Source of the DNA: an uncultured Alteromonadaceae bacterium
Lineage (GTDB): Bacteria > Pseudomonadota > Gammaproteobacteria > Enterobacterales > Alteromonadaceae
Reading direction: 5' to 3'
Assembly (NCBI GenBank): GCA_938085045.1
Contig: CALKGI010000080.1
Span: 1-43,939 of the forward strand
Length of the DNA: 43,939 nucleotides
The notes beneath the pieces are model-generated. The model did not search any database and was not told the DNA's origin. It was given only the letters and a program-made list of their open reading frames with translations. Below, piece by piece: positions 9,262-17,416 of the stretch (the stretch's first letter is position 1; every line of letters begins with the position of its first letter). The position numbers were made by a program, and so were the translations under genes.

Positions 9262-10842
9262 ATGTTGAATCAAGAGCTAGTGAACAAACTGAATGATTTA
9301 TCCTCGCCTGAAAACTTGTCGGCTGTTGTCGGCATCACCCGGGGTATAGAAAGAGAGACCTTAAGGGTAAAAGCAGATGGTTCATTGTCACAAAAGCCTC
9401 ATCCCGATGCTTTTGGCTCAGCCCTAACGCACCCTTATATCACCACCGATTATTCTGAAGCCCTGCTAGAATTCATTACTCCGGCCAGCACCGATGCCAA
9501 TAAAACCATGGCACAACTGACCGACATTCATGCTTTTGTGGTGAAAAACCTTGGCGATGAATATTTATGGCCAATCAGTATGCCTTGTTATGTTCGTCAT
9601 GAAGACGATATTCAACTGGCCAATTACGGTACCTCTAACAGCGGTCAAATGAAGCATCTGTACCGTCAAGGTCTTAAGTTTCGTTATGGCAGTTTTATGC
9701 AGGTGATATCCGGTATTCACTTTAACTTATCTTTTTCTGAGACATTGTGGGAAACCCTCGCCAAACGTGAAGGCCATGATGGCAGTTCGCAAGATTTCAA
9801 ATCTGAGCAGTATCTAAATCTTATTCGTAACTTTAAACGCAACGTTTGGTTGCTGACCTATTTGTACGGGGCATCGCCTGCACTTTGTGGGTCTTTCATT
9901 GGCGAGCGTGCCAGCAAATATCCTTTTGAGAAAATTGGCAATGGCGGTTTGTATCTGCCTTATGCTACCTCTTTACGATTGAGTGATTTGGGTTACACAA
10001 GTAATGCCCAGTCAGACTTGAACATCAGTTATTCTTGCTTAAAACAATACGTTGCCGGATTGCGTGAAGCGATTAAAACACCGATTGATGATTATAAGAT
10101 TCCTACAGAAAACCCCAATGGTCATGCTCAGCTGAATAACAACTTGTTGCAGATTGAAAACGAATTTTATTCTCCAGTTAGGCCCAAAAGAACCGCAGCA
10201 TCGAACGAAAAACCCACCGATGCCTTGGCCGAGCGGGGAATTGAATATGTAGAAATTCGTTCGATGGATGTAAATCCGTATAGCCCGGTGGGCATCGACC
10301 TGTCGCAAATCCATTTTTTAGATGTATTTTTGAGTTATTGTTTGCTCAAAGACAGCCCGGTATTGTGTGACGCTGAAAATGACAGAGTAGAAGAAAACCA
10401 TACTCAAGTCATATTGCGAGGTCGTGACCCTGATTTGAAGCTCAAACATCACGATAACCATCAAGACAAAGAGCGCACTATTACTGATTGGGGCTCTGAG
10501 ATATTTGATGAACTTGATTTGGTTGCCGCGTGGCTAGACAAAGCCTCTGGCAGTGATGTTTATTGTAAAGTTGTAGGCGAACAACGTAAATCTGTGGTCG
10601 ACCCTGATTTAACCTTATCGGCTAGATTCTTGAACGACCTTAAATCAGCGGGGGTTGGCAGTGGTTTATGGAGTCTTAACCAAGCCAAAGTAAATAAAGA
10701 TTTATTAGCCAACACCCAAAGCAGTTTGTTTGATGATGAGCTGATGAAAAACCACGCCCTTGAGTCGGTTGCCAAACAAAAAGTGGTTGAAGACAGCGAC
10801 ACAGAAGATTTTGAAACGTTTTTAGCAGGGTATTTTGGATAA
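9262..10842 (+). CDS. gshA: Glutamate-cysteine ligase
   Basis: GshA joins L-Glu and L-Cys with ATP, the first and limiting step of glutathione synthesis in the cytoplasm. The product has 526 residues (E. coli 518). The N-terminal signature GITRGIERETLRV is present, as is the central ISGIHFNLSFS and the later block EYVEIRSMDVNPYSPVGID, all typical of proteobacterial type 1 enzymes. The ATG at 9262 has AGAGAG just before it. An in-frame TTG at 9187 was rejected because it falls inside the hairpin stem and adds residues foreign to the family. The gene is probably single. Confidence 0.95.
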   Translation: MLNQELVNKLNDLSSPENLSAVVGITRGIERETLRVKADGSLSQKPHPDAFGSALTHPYITTDYSEALLEFITPASTDANKTMAQLTDIHAFVVKNLGDEYLWPISMPCYVRHEDDIQLANYGTSNSGQMKHLYRQGLKFRYGSFMQVISGIHFNLSFSETLWETLAKREGHDGSSQDFKSEQYLNLIRNFKRNVWLLTYLYGASPALCGSFIGERASKYPFEKIGNGGLYLPYATSLRLSDLGYTSNAQSDLNISYSCLKQYVAGLREAIKTPIDDYKIPTENPNGHAQLNNNLLQIENEFYSPVRPKRTAASNEKPTDALAERGIEYVEIRSMDVNPYSPVGIDLSQIHFLDVFLSYCLLKDSPVLCDAENDRVEENHTQVILRGRDPDLKLKHHDNHQDKERTITDWGSEIFDELDLVAAWLDKASGSDVYCKVVGEQRKSVVDPDLTLSARFLNDLKSAGVGSGLWSLNQAKVNKDLLANTQSSLFDDELMKNHALESVAKQKVVEDSDTEDFETFLAGYFG

Positions 10843-10863
10843 GCCGAATTTCAGGCAAAAAAA

Positions 10864-10885
10864 AGCGCGATTGGGATATCGCGCT
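10864..10885 (-). terminator. Terminator-like hairpin after gshA, oriented for the minus strand
   Basis: AGCGCGAT (10864-10871) pairs with ATCGCGCT (10878-10885) around a 6-base loop, preceded on the plus strand by eight A. Read on the minus strand, it is a stem followed by eight T, a textbook intrinsic terminator. On the plus strand it has no T tract, although it sits 21 bp after the gshA stop. It may still slow plus-strand transcription or stabilise the gshA mRNA 3' end. Confidence 0.5.
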
Positions 10886-10987
10886 ATAAAGTATATCTAG
10901 GGATGAACATACTACAAAACTGTTACATAAGGTATGACGCCGCTGCGGGTAAAAAGTTCCTGAGAAATTCAAAAAAACTCAAATAAA

Positions 10988-11638
10988 ATGGAAAAAATGA
11001 CAATTAATTTAAAAAAATTTAAAAAGTCAATAAAAATCATAGCCTTGTGTAGCGTAACTATTTCGTGCGTAAGTTCGTGTGCCACAGCTCCACCGAAAAA
11101 TGTTAACAACCTTTGTAAAATTTTCGAAGAGCAAGATGATTGGTTTGATGCCGCAGCCGATGCTGAAAAAAAGTGGGGCGTACCAATTCATGTGCCCATG
11201 AGCATGATGTATCAAGAAAGCTCGTTTAAAGAAGATGCAGCGCCACCAATGCAGTATTTCCTCGGTTTTATCCCAACAGGACGCGCCAGCACCGCCTATG
11301 GTTACTCACAAGCTAAAACCATGACTTGGGCTGACTATATTCGAGAATCGGGCAACTCAGGTGCAGACCGAGATGAATTTGACGATGCCATCGATTTTAT
11401 GGGTTGGTTTATCTATAAAACCCAAAAAATCAACGGTGTGTCAAAATGGGATGCCTACGCGCAATATCTTAACTACCACGAAGGGTGGGGAGGTTATAAA
11501 AACAAAAGCTACAACAAAAAGAAGTGGTTGATTAAAGTTGCCCGCAAGGTGAAAAACCGTTCAGATATGTATGCTAAGCAACTAAAAGGGTGTAGGGCTG
11601 ATCTTGAAGATAATGGCTGGTTCTTTGGGTTGTTCTAA
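10988..11638 (+). CDS. Lysozyme-like (transglycosylase SLT-type) lipoprotein
   Basis: The 216-residue product is a predicted lipoprotein: a Lys-rich n-region, a hydrophobic helix, then VSSC with Cys31 as the lipidated residue. The mature part has PMSMMYQESSF, with Glu77 in the position of the catalytic Glu of lytic transglycosylases, followed by STAYGYSQA and TWADYIRESG. This is the usual order of Glu, Gly-Tyr-Ser/Gln and downstream helix in the lysozyme-like fold. The later LNYHEGWGGYKNKSY is typical of this lipoprotein group. The role is probably cleavage of peptidoglycan glycan strands at the outer membrane, but activity is inferred. The coding sequence begins A-rich. The stop codon abuts a MITE-like element. 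Confidence 0.75.
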   Translation: MEKMTINLKKFKKSIKIIALCSVTISCVSSCATAPPKNVNNLCKIFEEQDDWFDAAADAEKKWGVPIHVPMSMMYQESSFKEDAAPPMQYFLGFIPTGRASTAYGYSQAKTMTWADYIRESGNSGADRDEFDDAIDFMGWFIYKTQKINGVSKWDAYAQYLNYHEGWGGYKNKSYNKKKWLIKVARKVKNRSDMYAKQLKGCRADLEDNGWFFGLF

Positions 11639-11811
11639 TACCAATGACATTAATTCACTGGTCTGATTTTGCCGATGTGTCGGACCAATTGGGAAAATAA
11701 GCAGTAGCAAGGCATTAATCGCCGCCACTAGTCACTCTAATGGCAAGATTAATAACGAAGCTAATGCTTATTTTAACCAGCAAAATGACCAGTTAATTAA
11801 TGGATTTGGTA
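11639..11811. mobile_element. MITE-like element with about 25-bp imperfect terminal inverted repeats
   Basis: The left end (11639-11663, starting TACCAATGACATTAATT) and the reverse complement of the right end (11787-11811, starting TACCAAATCCATTAATT) agree at 21 of 25 positions. Symmetry continues inward: ATTTTGC and AAAATAAGC, then ATTAATC, on both arms, so the whole roughly 173 bp can fold as one long hairpin. It has no coding capacity. The flanks are TAA on both sides (11636-11638 and 11812-11814), a possible 3-bp target duplication. The left TAA is the stop codon of the lipoprotein gene. The size, dyad symmetry and flanks fit a miniature inverted-repeat transposable element. Confidence 0.75.
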
Positions 11812-11859
11812 TAAATCAAACCTCATGTTCTAAAGTCATAGGCACAAAGCCAAAAAAAA

Positions 11860-11879
11860 GGAGCGTTAGCTCCTTTTTT
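11860..11879. terminator. Bidirectional intrinsic terminator
   Basis: GGAGC (11860-11864) and GCTCC (11869-11873) enclose GTTA, with eight A before and six T after. It serves both the plus-strand lipoprotein gene (through the MITE) and the minus-strand corB, whose stop is 24 bp away. Confidence 0.85.
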
Positions 11880-11902
11880 ATCATGCTAAATTTCAGTTTA
11901 AC

Positions 11903-13207
11903 TTATGCCGGCGACTTCTTACTTTTCTTTGCCGGAACCTCTTTATAATCATTGGGCATCACCCGAATTTTCTTCACCCTATTGCCTTTAATTTCAACAA
12001 TCTCAATCGGATAACCTTCGATGCGCACGCAAATGTTGTCGCCTGGGATGTCTTCGAGGTATTCCACTATCAAACCATTAAAGGTTTTTGGTCCATCGAT
12101 AGGAAACACCCAATCCATCTCTTTATTGATATCACGCACGTTGGCACTGCCGTCAACTAGGTAAGTGCCATCTGGTTGCGATTGAATCTCTTCTTTGGGG
12201 GCTGGAGTCATGGTTGTAGTGAAATCACCGACCACCTCTTCAAGAATGTCTTCGAGTGTCACCAAGCCTTGAATATCGCCGTATTCATCTACGACCAAGC
12301 CAATGCGCTCACGTGATTGTTGAAACTTAAACAACTGAGTATTTAACGAAGTACCCTCGGGTATAAAGTAAATCTCTTTTACCGCGCGCAGTAAGGTCGA
12401 TTTGGTAAATTGTTCTTTGGCTAGCAGTCGCAGTGCGTCGCGGCTGTGAATGAACCCTACTGAATCATCGACATTGTCTCGATACAATAAAACTCTCGTG
12501 TGTTGGGCGTGGGTGAGCTGTTTGGTAATGTCTTTCCAGCTGTCGTTGATGTCGATGCCAACCAAGTCACTGCGGGGGATCATAATGTCTTCGACCTTTA
12601 TTTTGTCTAAGTCGAGTAAGTTAACCAACATGCTTTGATGGCGATCAGGCAACATCGCACCAGACTCGTTGACCACAGTACGCAATTCTTCGGTGCTCAA
12701 ACTATGGTGTTCACGTTGCTCGGCACTAATGCCAAATAACGAAATAAAACCATTGGTGATGTAATTGAGCATAATGACAAAGGGTTTAAAGGGGATCAGT
12801 AAGAGCGTCAATATAAAAGAACTAGGGTAGGCAATTTTCTCTGGGTGCAATGCCGCGAGAGTTTTAGGCGTGACCTCTGCAAATATTAACACCACTAAGG
12901 TTAATGAGACTGTCGCAATCGCCATTCCAGCAGGTTCGCCGTATAGTCGAATACCTATATAAGTGGCAATCGACGAAGCCGCGATGTTGACTAGGTTATT
13001 GCCGATGAGAATTAAGCCAATTAATTGGTCAGGTTTTTTCAGTAATTTACTGACGCGTAACGCGCCGCGATGGTTTTGTTTTTCGAGGTGTTTCAGGCGA
13101 TATCGGTTGATTGACATGATGCCTGTTTCTGAACTGGAAAAATACGCGGATAAGAAGATCAAAACACCCAATACGATAAATAAGGTGTTCGTTGGAATGC
13201 TGTCCAA
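11903..13207 (-). CDS. corB: CNNM/CorC-family membrane transporter (CorB/YfjD)
   Basis: This 434-residue membrane protein has the HlyC/CorC family order. A DUF21 (CNNM) domain with about four membrane segments spans residues 1-190 (FSSSETGIMSINRYRLKHL, LIGNNLVNIAAS). A CBS pair covers about 205-330 (EDIMIPRSDLVGIDI, LVVDEYGDIQGLVTLEDIL). A CorC_HlyC domain runs to the end (DGSANVRDINKEMDW). The family is linked to Mg2+/Co2+ export and resistance. The start is TTG at 13207, which aligns with the E. coli YfjD start. ypjD lies upstream and ffh diverges, the same neighbourhood as in E. coli. Confidence 0.88.
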   Translation of the reverse strand: MDSIPTNTLFIVLGVLIFLSAYFSSSETGIMSINRYRLKHLEKQNHRGALRVSKLLKKPDQLIGLILIGNNLVNIAASSIATYIGIRLYGEPAGMAIATVSLTLVVLIFAEVTPKTLAALHPEKIAYPSSFILTLLLIPFKPFVIMLNYITNGFISLFGISAEQREHHSLSTEELRTVVNESGAMLPDRHQSMLVNLLDLDKIKVEDIMIPRSDLVGIDINDSWKDITKQLTHAQHTRVLLYRDNVDDSVGFIHSRDALRLLAKEQFTKSTLLRAVKEIYFIPEGTSLNTQLFKFQQSRERIGLVVDEYGDIQGLVTLEDILEEVVGDFTTTMTPAPKEEIQSQPDGTYLVDGSANVRDINKEMDWVFPIDGPKTFNGLIVEYLEDIPGDNICVRIEGYPIEIVEIKGNRVKKIRVMPNDYKEVPAKKSKKSPA

Positions 13208-13320
13208 TTAATGTTTTTCCCAAGGATGACTATTACGAGTATTAAGTATTATCAAGGGGGCTGGTGTCAAGCGAAAACGTCAATATTGGCGAACTTGCAG
13301 CCAACTTTGCGACAATTGCG

Positions 13321-14127
13321 TCAAAAACGGCCTAGAACTATCTCGCGAACAAAGCGACTGCCAAAATATGCCAGTGTTAATACAACGGCACCAGCAATGG
13401 TACTGGCCACTGCGGTTCTGCCGCGCCAGCCTCGTAACCGATGTCCAACAACCAAAGTGACATAAATCAGCCAAGCGACGATAGACAATAGGGTTTTGTG
13501 AGCGATGGTTTTACTGAACATGTTGTCGAGATAAACAAAGCCAGTTAGCAGTGCTGCACTGAGTAAAATAGTGCCTATGCCCAGCAGTTGAAACAATTGT
13601 TTTTCGACTTGCATTAAAGGCGGGAAATTACAGCTAACAACCGACAAATCTTTGCTCTTAAGTTTTTTGTTGATGTAATTAAATTGAATGGCGTACAAAG
13701 TGGCGATGATTAGCACGCAATAAGCCAGTAAAGATAAAGTAATGTGGCCGGTTAAAGGCAAGTTCGAGAAAAAGTGCTGCACCACAACATGCTTAGGAAA
13801 AAACAGTGCACTGAGCTGTACAAAAGCCGAAAACCCGTAAACGACCGACAGTAAAAACGGGGCAGGGAATTTAAACGCTGACAGCGAAACCGATATTGAT
13901 ATGAGCAGGCACACCAAAGACACCACGTTTATTAAACTGAAATCTTGGCCCGTTGGGGTAAATATACCAATGGCGACAAATAACACATGTGCAAGCACCG
14001 CGCTGCCAGCAAGTAACATGACTTTTTTGAAGTTTATGCCATCGGCATGAAATAACCGAGTCAATAGGGTGGCGGTGGCCAAAACATAAAACAGCACAGA
14101 GAAGCTGGCGAGAAAAGTTTGAAGCAT
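13321..14127 (-). CDS. ypjD: Inner-membrane protein of the CcsA/HemX cytochrome c assembly fold (YpjD)
   Basis: The 268-residue product is almost entirely hydrophobic, with about eight predicted membrane helices. It matches YpjD of E. coli (about 263 residues), which belongs to the cytochrome c assembly/HemX family. Recognisable parts are the SLLAYCVLIIATLYAIQFNY segment and the C-terminal SIVAWLIYVTLVVGHRLRGW. The exact function of YpjD is not known. The gene is 113 bp upstream of corB on the same strand and diverges from ffh, so corB and ypjD probably form one unit. Confidence 0.85.
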   Translation of the reverse strand: MLQTFLASFSVLFYVLATATLLTRLFHADGINFKKVMLLAGSAVLAHVLFVAIGIFTPTGQDFSLINVVSLVCLLISISVSLSAFKFPAPFLLSVVYGFSAFVQLSALFFPKHVVVQHFFSNLPLTGHITLSLLAYCVLIIATLYAIQFNYINKKLKSKDLSVVSCNFPPLMQVEKQLFQLLGIGTILLSAALLTGFVYLDNMFSKTIAHKTLLSIVAWLIYVTLVVGHRLRGWRGRTAVASTIAGAVVLTLAYFGSRFVREIVLGRF

Positions 14128-14251
14128 GGATTATCCACATTTGGGTGGTGAAGTTATTGTTGGGGTTATTCTATGGCATATTTTATGTTAATCAAAGCAG
14201 CGATTTACGCCAATCAGCACTGTGGGGCTGGTTGAATAGTCCTGACGCAGG

Positions 14252-14257
14252 TATAAT
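14252..14257 (+). promoter_or_regulatory. Candidate -10 element of ffh
   Basis: There is a perfect TATAAT at 14252-14257, 41 bp before the ffh ATG, followed by a G/C-rich GCCCGG. No good -35 exists at 17 bases; TTGAAT at 14232 is only 14 bases away. The G/C-rich stretch after the -10 is the kind seen in growth-rate-controlled promoters. Confidence 0.45.
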
Positions 14258-14298
14258 GCCCGGCAAAATACCCTGAAAAAAACAGTGGAACCTAGTTA

Positions 14299-15684
14299 AT
14301 GTTTGAGAATCTATCCGACCGCCTGTCGAAAACGTTACGCAATATCAGCGGCAAAGGCCGCCTGAGCGAAGAAAATATTAAAGACACCCTGCGCGAAGTG
14401 CGCATGGCATTACTTGAAGCTGATGTTGCCTTACCCGTAGTTAAAGACTTTGTTGCCAAAGTAAAAGAACGTGCTGTGGGCATCGAAGTATCGAAAAGCC
14501 TGTCGCCGGGTCAGATGTTTGTAAAGGTCGTTCAAAGCGAACTTGAAAGCGCTATGGGTGAGGCCAACGAAGCCTTGTCTTTGGCAGCGCAACCGCCAGC
14601 CGTAGTTTTGATGGCCGGTTTGCAAGGTGCTGGTAAAACCACCACTGTGGCCAAATTGGCCAAATATTTAAAAGAGCGTGAAAAGAAATCTGTTTTGGTC
14701 GTCAGTGCCGACGTATACCGTCCTGCGGCAATCAAACAGCTCGAAATGTTAGCAGCCGAAGTCGACGCCGGATTCTTCCCCAGTGACATCAGCCAAAAAC
14801 CAGTTGAGATTGCAAACAGCGCGATTGACCATGCAAAGAAAAAATTCTTTGATGTGGTTATTGTCGATACCGCAGGTCGTTTACACGTAGACGACGAAAT
14901 GATGGGCGAAATAAAAGACCTCCACGCCAACATCAAACCGGTAGAGACTTTGTTCGTGGTTGACTCCATGACCGGTCAAGATGCTGCCAACACAGCCAAG
15001 GCTTTTGATGATGCCCTGCCGTTAACAGGTGTGGTATTGACCAAAGCAGACGGTGATGCCCGAGGCGGTGCGGCGCTGTCGATTCGTGCTATCACCGGCA
15101 AACCTATCAAATTCATCGGTATGGGCGAGAAAATCGACGCCCTTGAGCCGTTCCATCCAGAGCGTGTAGCTTCTCGAATTCTTGGTATGGGTGATGTACT
15201 GTCACTGATTGAAGAAGTCGAACGTAAAGTCGACAAGAAAAAAGCTGAGAAGCTAGCCAAGAAAGTCATGAAGGGTAAAGGTTTTACCTTAGAGGATTTT
15301 CGCGAACAGTTGGTGCAAATGCGCAACATGGGCGGCATGATGTCGATGATGGACAAAATGCCGGGTATGGGCAATATGTCACAACAGGTTAAAGGTCAGG
15401 TTAACGACAAGCAGTTCACTCAAATGGAAGTTATTATTAGCTCTATGACGGCCAAAGAGCGTGAACGCCCTGAGATCATCAAAGGCTCACGTAAACGTCG
15501 TATTGCAGCGGGTTCTGGTACTCAAATCCAAGATGTAAACCGTTTGCTCAAGCAATTCACTCAAATGCAGAAAATGATGAAGAAAATGGGCGGCGGCGGC
15601 ATGAAGAAAATGATGCGTGCAGCTCAAGGCATGAAAGGTATGATGCCAGGCGGCGGTGGTTTTCCGGGCGTACCAAAGCGTTAA
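14299..15684 (+). CDS. ffh: Signal recognition particle protein Ffh (SRP54)
   Basis: Ffh with 4.5S RNA binds signal sequences of nascent membrane proteins and delivers ribosomes to FtsY. The product has 461 residues (E. coli 453). The N domain covers about 1-90. The G domain has GLQGAGKTTTVAKLA, DVYRPAAIKQL, DTAGRL and TKADGDARGGAAL. The Met-rich M domain runs from about 325 to the end (MRNMGGMMSMMDKMPGMG, and MKKMGGGGMKKMM near the end). The helix GSRKRRIAAGSGTQIQDVN is the RNA-binding part. A strong terminator follows, so ffh is transcribed alone or is the last gene; no rpsP-rimM-trmD follows it. Confidence 0.97.
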   Translation: MFENLSDRLSKTLRNISGKGRLSEENIKDTLREVRMALLEADVALPVVKDFVAKVKERAVGIEVSKSLSPGQMFVKVVQSELESAMGEANEALSLAAQPPAVVLMAGLQGAGKTTTVAKLAKYLKEREKKSVLVVSADVYRPAAIKQLEMLAAEVDAGFFPSDISQKPVEIANSAIDHAKKKFFDVVIVDTAGRLHVDDEMMGEIKDLHANIKPVETLFVVDSMTGQDAANTAKAFDDALPLTGVVLTKADGDARGGAALSIRAITGKPIKFIGMGEKIDALEPFHPERVASRILGMGDVLSLIEEVERKVDKKKAEKLAKKVMKGKGFTLEDFREQLVQMRNMGGMMSMMDKMPGMGNMSQQVKGQVNDKQFTQMEVIISSMTAKERERPEIIKGSRKRRIAAGSGTQIQDVNRLLKQFTQMQKMMKKMGGGGMKKMMRAAQGMKGMMPGGGGFPGVPKR

Positions 15685-15712
15685 GGTTTGTTTTTAATTT
15701 TGAATAGATAAA

Positions 15713-15738
15713 AACCACCTATCGAAGGTGGTTTTTTT
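15713..15738 (+). terminator. Intrinsic terminator after ffh
   Basis: AACCACCT (15713-15720) and AGGTGGTT (15726-15733) form a perfect stem with loop ATCGA and a run of seven T. The A-rich stretch before it makes it usable for the minus-strand Lrp gene too. Confidence 0.9.
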
Positions 15739-15789
15739 ATGCCTTTGGATAAAACGTCCATCGTTTGGAACCTGTTTATAAGTTATTGC

Positions 15790-16245
15790 TCACCCCAAAG
15801 GTATCCCCAACCCAACCTTCACATTCTCCATCACCACGGTAGAGTGAAATTTCTGCACATTTTCGTTGCCAAAAAACAAGTCTCGGGTGATTTGCTCATA
15901 AGCCAGCATGTTTTTGGCGGTAATGATCAGAATGAAGTCGGCATTGCCCGTGACGTAGTAACACTGCTGAACGGCTTCGCACGACAGCATTTTTGCTTTG
16001 AATTCATCAATGACTAGTGCGCCGCCTCGGGTCAAAATGACCTCTACCACCACTGTTACATAACCGCCAAGTGATATGCCGTCTAAAACGGCAACCTCTT
16101 TACGGATAACCCCATCTTGGCGCAGCTTTTTAATTCGTCGTTGGCACGCGGTTGCCGACAGGCCCACTTGCGCGCCCAATTCTTCAGTCGTTATTCGGCT
16201 GTTATTTTGCAAAATCTTTAATAGTTGCCGATCAAAAGTATCCAA
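15790..16245 (-). CDS. Lrp/AsnC-family transcriptional regulator
   Basis: The 151-residue product has the family order. An N-terminal winged helix-turn-helix at residues 1-60 includes DRQLLKILQNNSRITTEELG and the recognition helix LSATACQRRIKKLRQDGVI. A C-terminal RAM effector domain runs from about 65 (VEVILTRGG, AVQQCYYVTGNADFILIITA). It is a local regulator rather than global Lrp, because it is shorter and less similar. Members sense amino acids and often control a neighbouring transporter. It diverges from an EamA-type transporter across 133 bp, so that gene is the likely target. Confidence 0.9.
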   Translation of the reverse strand: MDTFDRQLLKILQNNSRITTEELGAQVGLSATACQRRIKKLRQDGVIRKEVAVLDGISLGGYVTVVVEVILTRGGALVIDEFKAKMLSCEAVQQCYYVTGNADFILIITAKNMLAYEQITRDLFFGNENVQKFHSTVVMENVKVGLGIPLG

Positions 16246-16378
16246 ATGCAGAAATTCCTCAAATAATTATAAACTACGCAGTATGGCTGCACATTAAAGG
16301 TGGATATGCAGCGTGTCGAAATCAATCGTGTTTTAAAATAGCGTTAATTGACAACAGACACAACGGGCAGGGCGAAAG

Positions 16379-17332
16379 ATGCATAAAACAAACGGTAACT
16401 TATTTATAGGTGATAGCTTGAAAGGTATGGGCTTTGGCCTGCTGGCGGCAGTTATTTGGGGGGCGTGGCCGGTGGTGTCAAAATTGGCGGCCAACAGTCA
16501 GCTTAACGGCTGGGATCTCACCGCTTTACGGTTTGGTATTGCGGGGTGTTTATTGCTGCCGGTGTTTATTAGGCAAATGATGAAAGTTAAAAAAATGGCA
16601 CTAAAAAGCTTAGTTTTGACCGTAGGGGCAGGGGCACCTTATTCGTTGCTGGCGACATCGGGCCTGACTTATGCGCCGAGCGCTCACTTTGGTATTATCG
16701 CGCCGAGTTCAATGTTGGTTTTTGTCACGCTGGGCAGTTTTTTGTGGTTACGAGAATCGTTAAAAGTCAGCCGGGTTTTGGGGATATTGTTGATTTTGTC
16801 AGGCGTGCTATTTGTGGCAGGGCAGAGTTTGGGTAATCTATCTGGTGACACAATCACGGGCGACTTAATGTTTGTTGGTTGTGGAATGTTATGGGCCAGC
16901 TATACGCTGCTGGCCAAGCATTGGCAAGTCAGCCCGTGGACAGCAACAGCGATGGTCGCCGTGGTTTCTATGGTGTGTTATTTGCCTGTTTATCTCGTAG
17001 GGTTTGGTGCCGAGAACTTACTAATTTCTATTGATACTTTGATGTGGCAAGGTCTTTTTCAGGGTGTGCTGACTGCCATAGCGGCTTTGTACTTTTACTC
17101 TAAAGCGGTAGCGTTACTGGGGTCTGGAAAAGGTGCCGTATTTTCAGCGCTGGTGCCACCCATTGCGCTGTTACTGGGGGTTTTGTTATTGGGTGAAACA
17201 ATCACTTGGATAGAATACGCTGGATTGGGCTTGGTGTGTTTGGGGATGTTGTTTTCGCTTGAGATGGTTAGGTTGCCGAGTTCACCTATGGCCTTCACCA
17301 GCTGGGGACAGACCAGCTCGCAAAAATTGTGA
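16379..17332 (+). CDS. EamA/DMT-superfamily metabolite transporter
   Basis: This 317-residue inner-membrane protein has about ten hydrophobic segments in two EamA repeats, beginning with GLLAAVIWGAWPVVSKLA and SSMLVFVTLGSFLWLRESLK in the first half and WASYTLLAKHW in the second. Relatives export amino acids or other small metabolites, or import sugars; the substrate here is unknown. The divergent Lrp/AsnC gene suggests amino acid export under its control. The last codons (SSQKL) lie inside a REP-like inverted repeat that begins at 17304, so the natural end of the gene may have been replaced by the repeat. Confidence 0.85.
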   Translation: MHKTNGNLFIGDSLKGMGFGLLAAVIWGAWPVVSKLAANSQLNGWDLTALRFGIAGCLLLPVFIRQMMKVKKMALKSLVLTVGAGAPYSLLATSGLTYAPSAHFGIIAPSSMLVFVTLGSFLWLRESLKVSRVLGILLILSGVLFVAGQSLGNLSGDTITGDLMFVGCGMLWASYTLLAKHWQVSPWTATAMVAVVSMVCYLPVYLVGFGAENLLISIDTLMWQGLFQGVLTAIAALYFYSKAVALLGSGKGAVFSALVPPIALLLGVLLLGETITWIEYAGLGLVCLGMLFSLEMVRLPSSPMAFTSWGQTSSQKL

Positions 17333-17373
17333 ACGCGAATCTGTTCCATGTTTTTGACGACTGTTCTGTCCCC
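17304..17373. repeat. REP/BIME-like inverted repeat at the end of the EamA gene
   Basis: GGGGACAGA (17304-17312) and TCTGTCCCC (17365-17373) are perfect 9-bp inverted arms 52 bases apart. GGGGACAGACC-type ends recall repeats associated with REP-associated tyrosine transposases; that link is from memory and not tested. The region contains an internal CTGTTC direct repeat (at 17341 and 17361). No transposase lies next to it. Confidence 0.5.
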
Positions 17374-17381
17374 TTGCTAGC

Positions 17382-17407
17382 CTCCGTTACACCAGCCTCT
17401 AACGGAG
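17382..17407 (-). terminator. Hairpin after dapD
   Basis: CTCCGTTA (17382-17389) and TAACGGAG (17400-17407) form a perfect 8-bp stem with a 10-base loop, 9 bp beyond the dapD stop. It lacks a T run, so it is a mRNA-end stabiliser or a factor-assisted terminator at best. Confidence 0.45.
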
Positions 17408-17416
17408 CCACACAAT

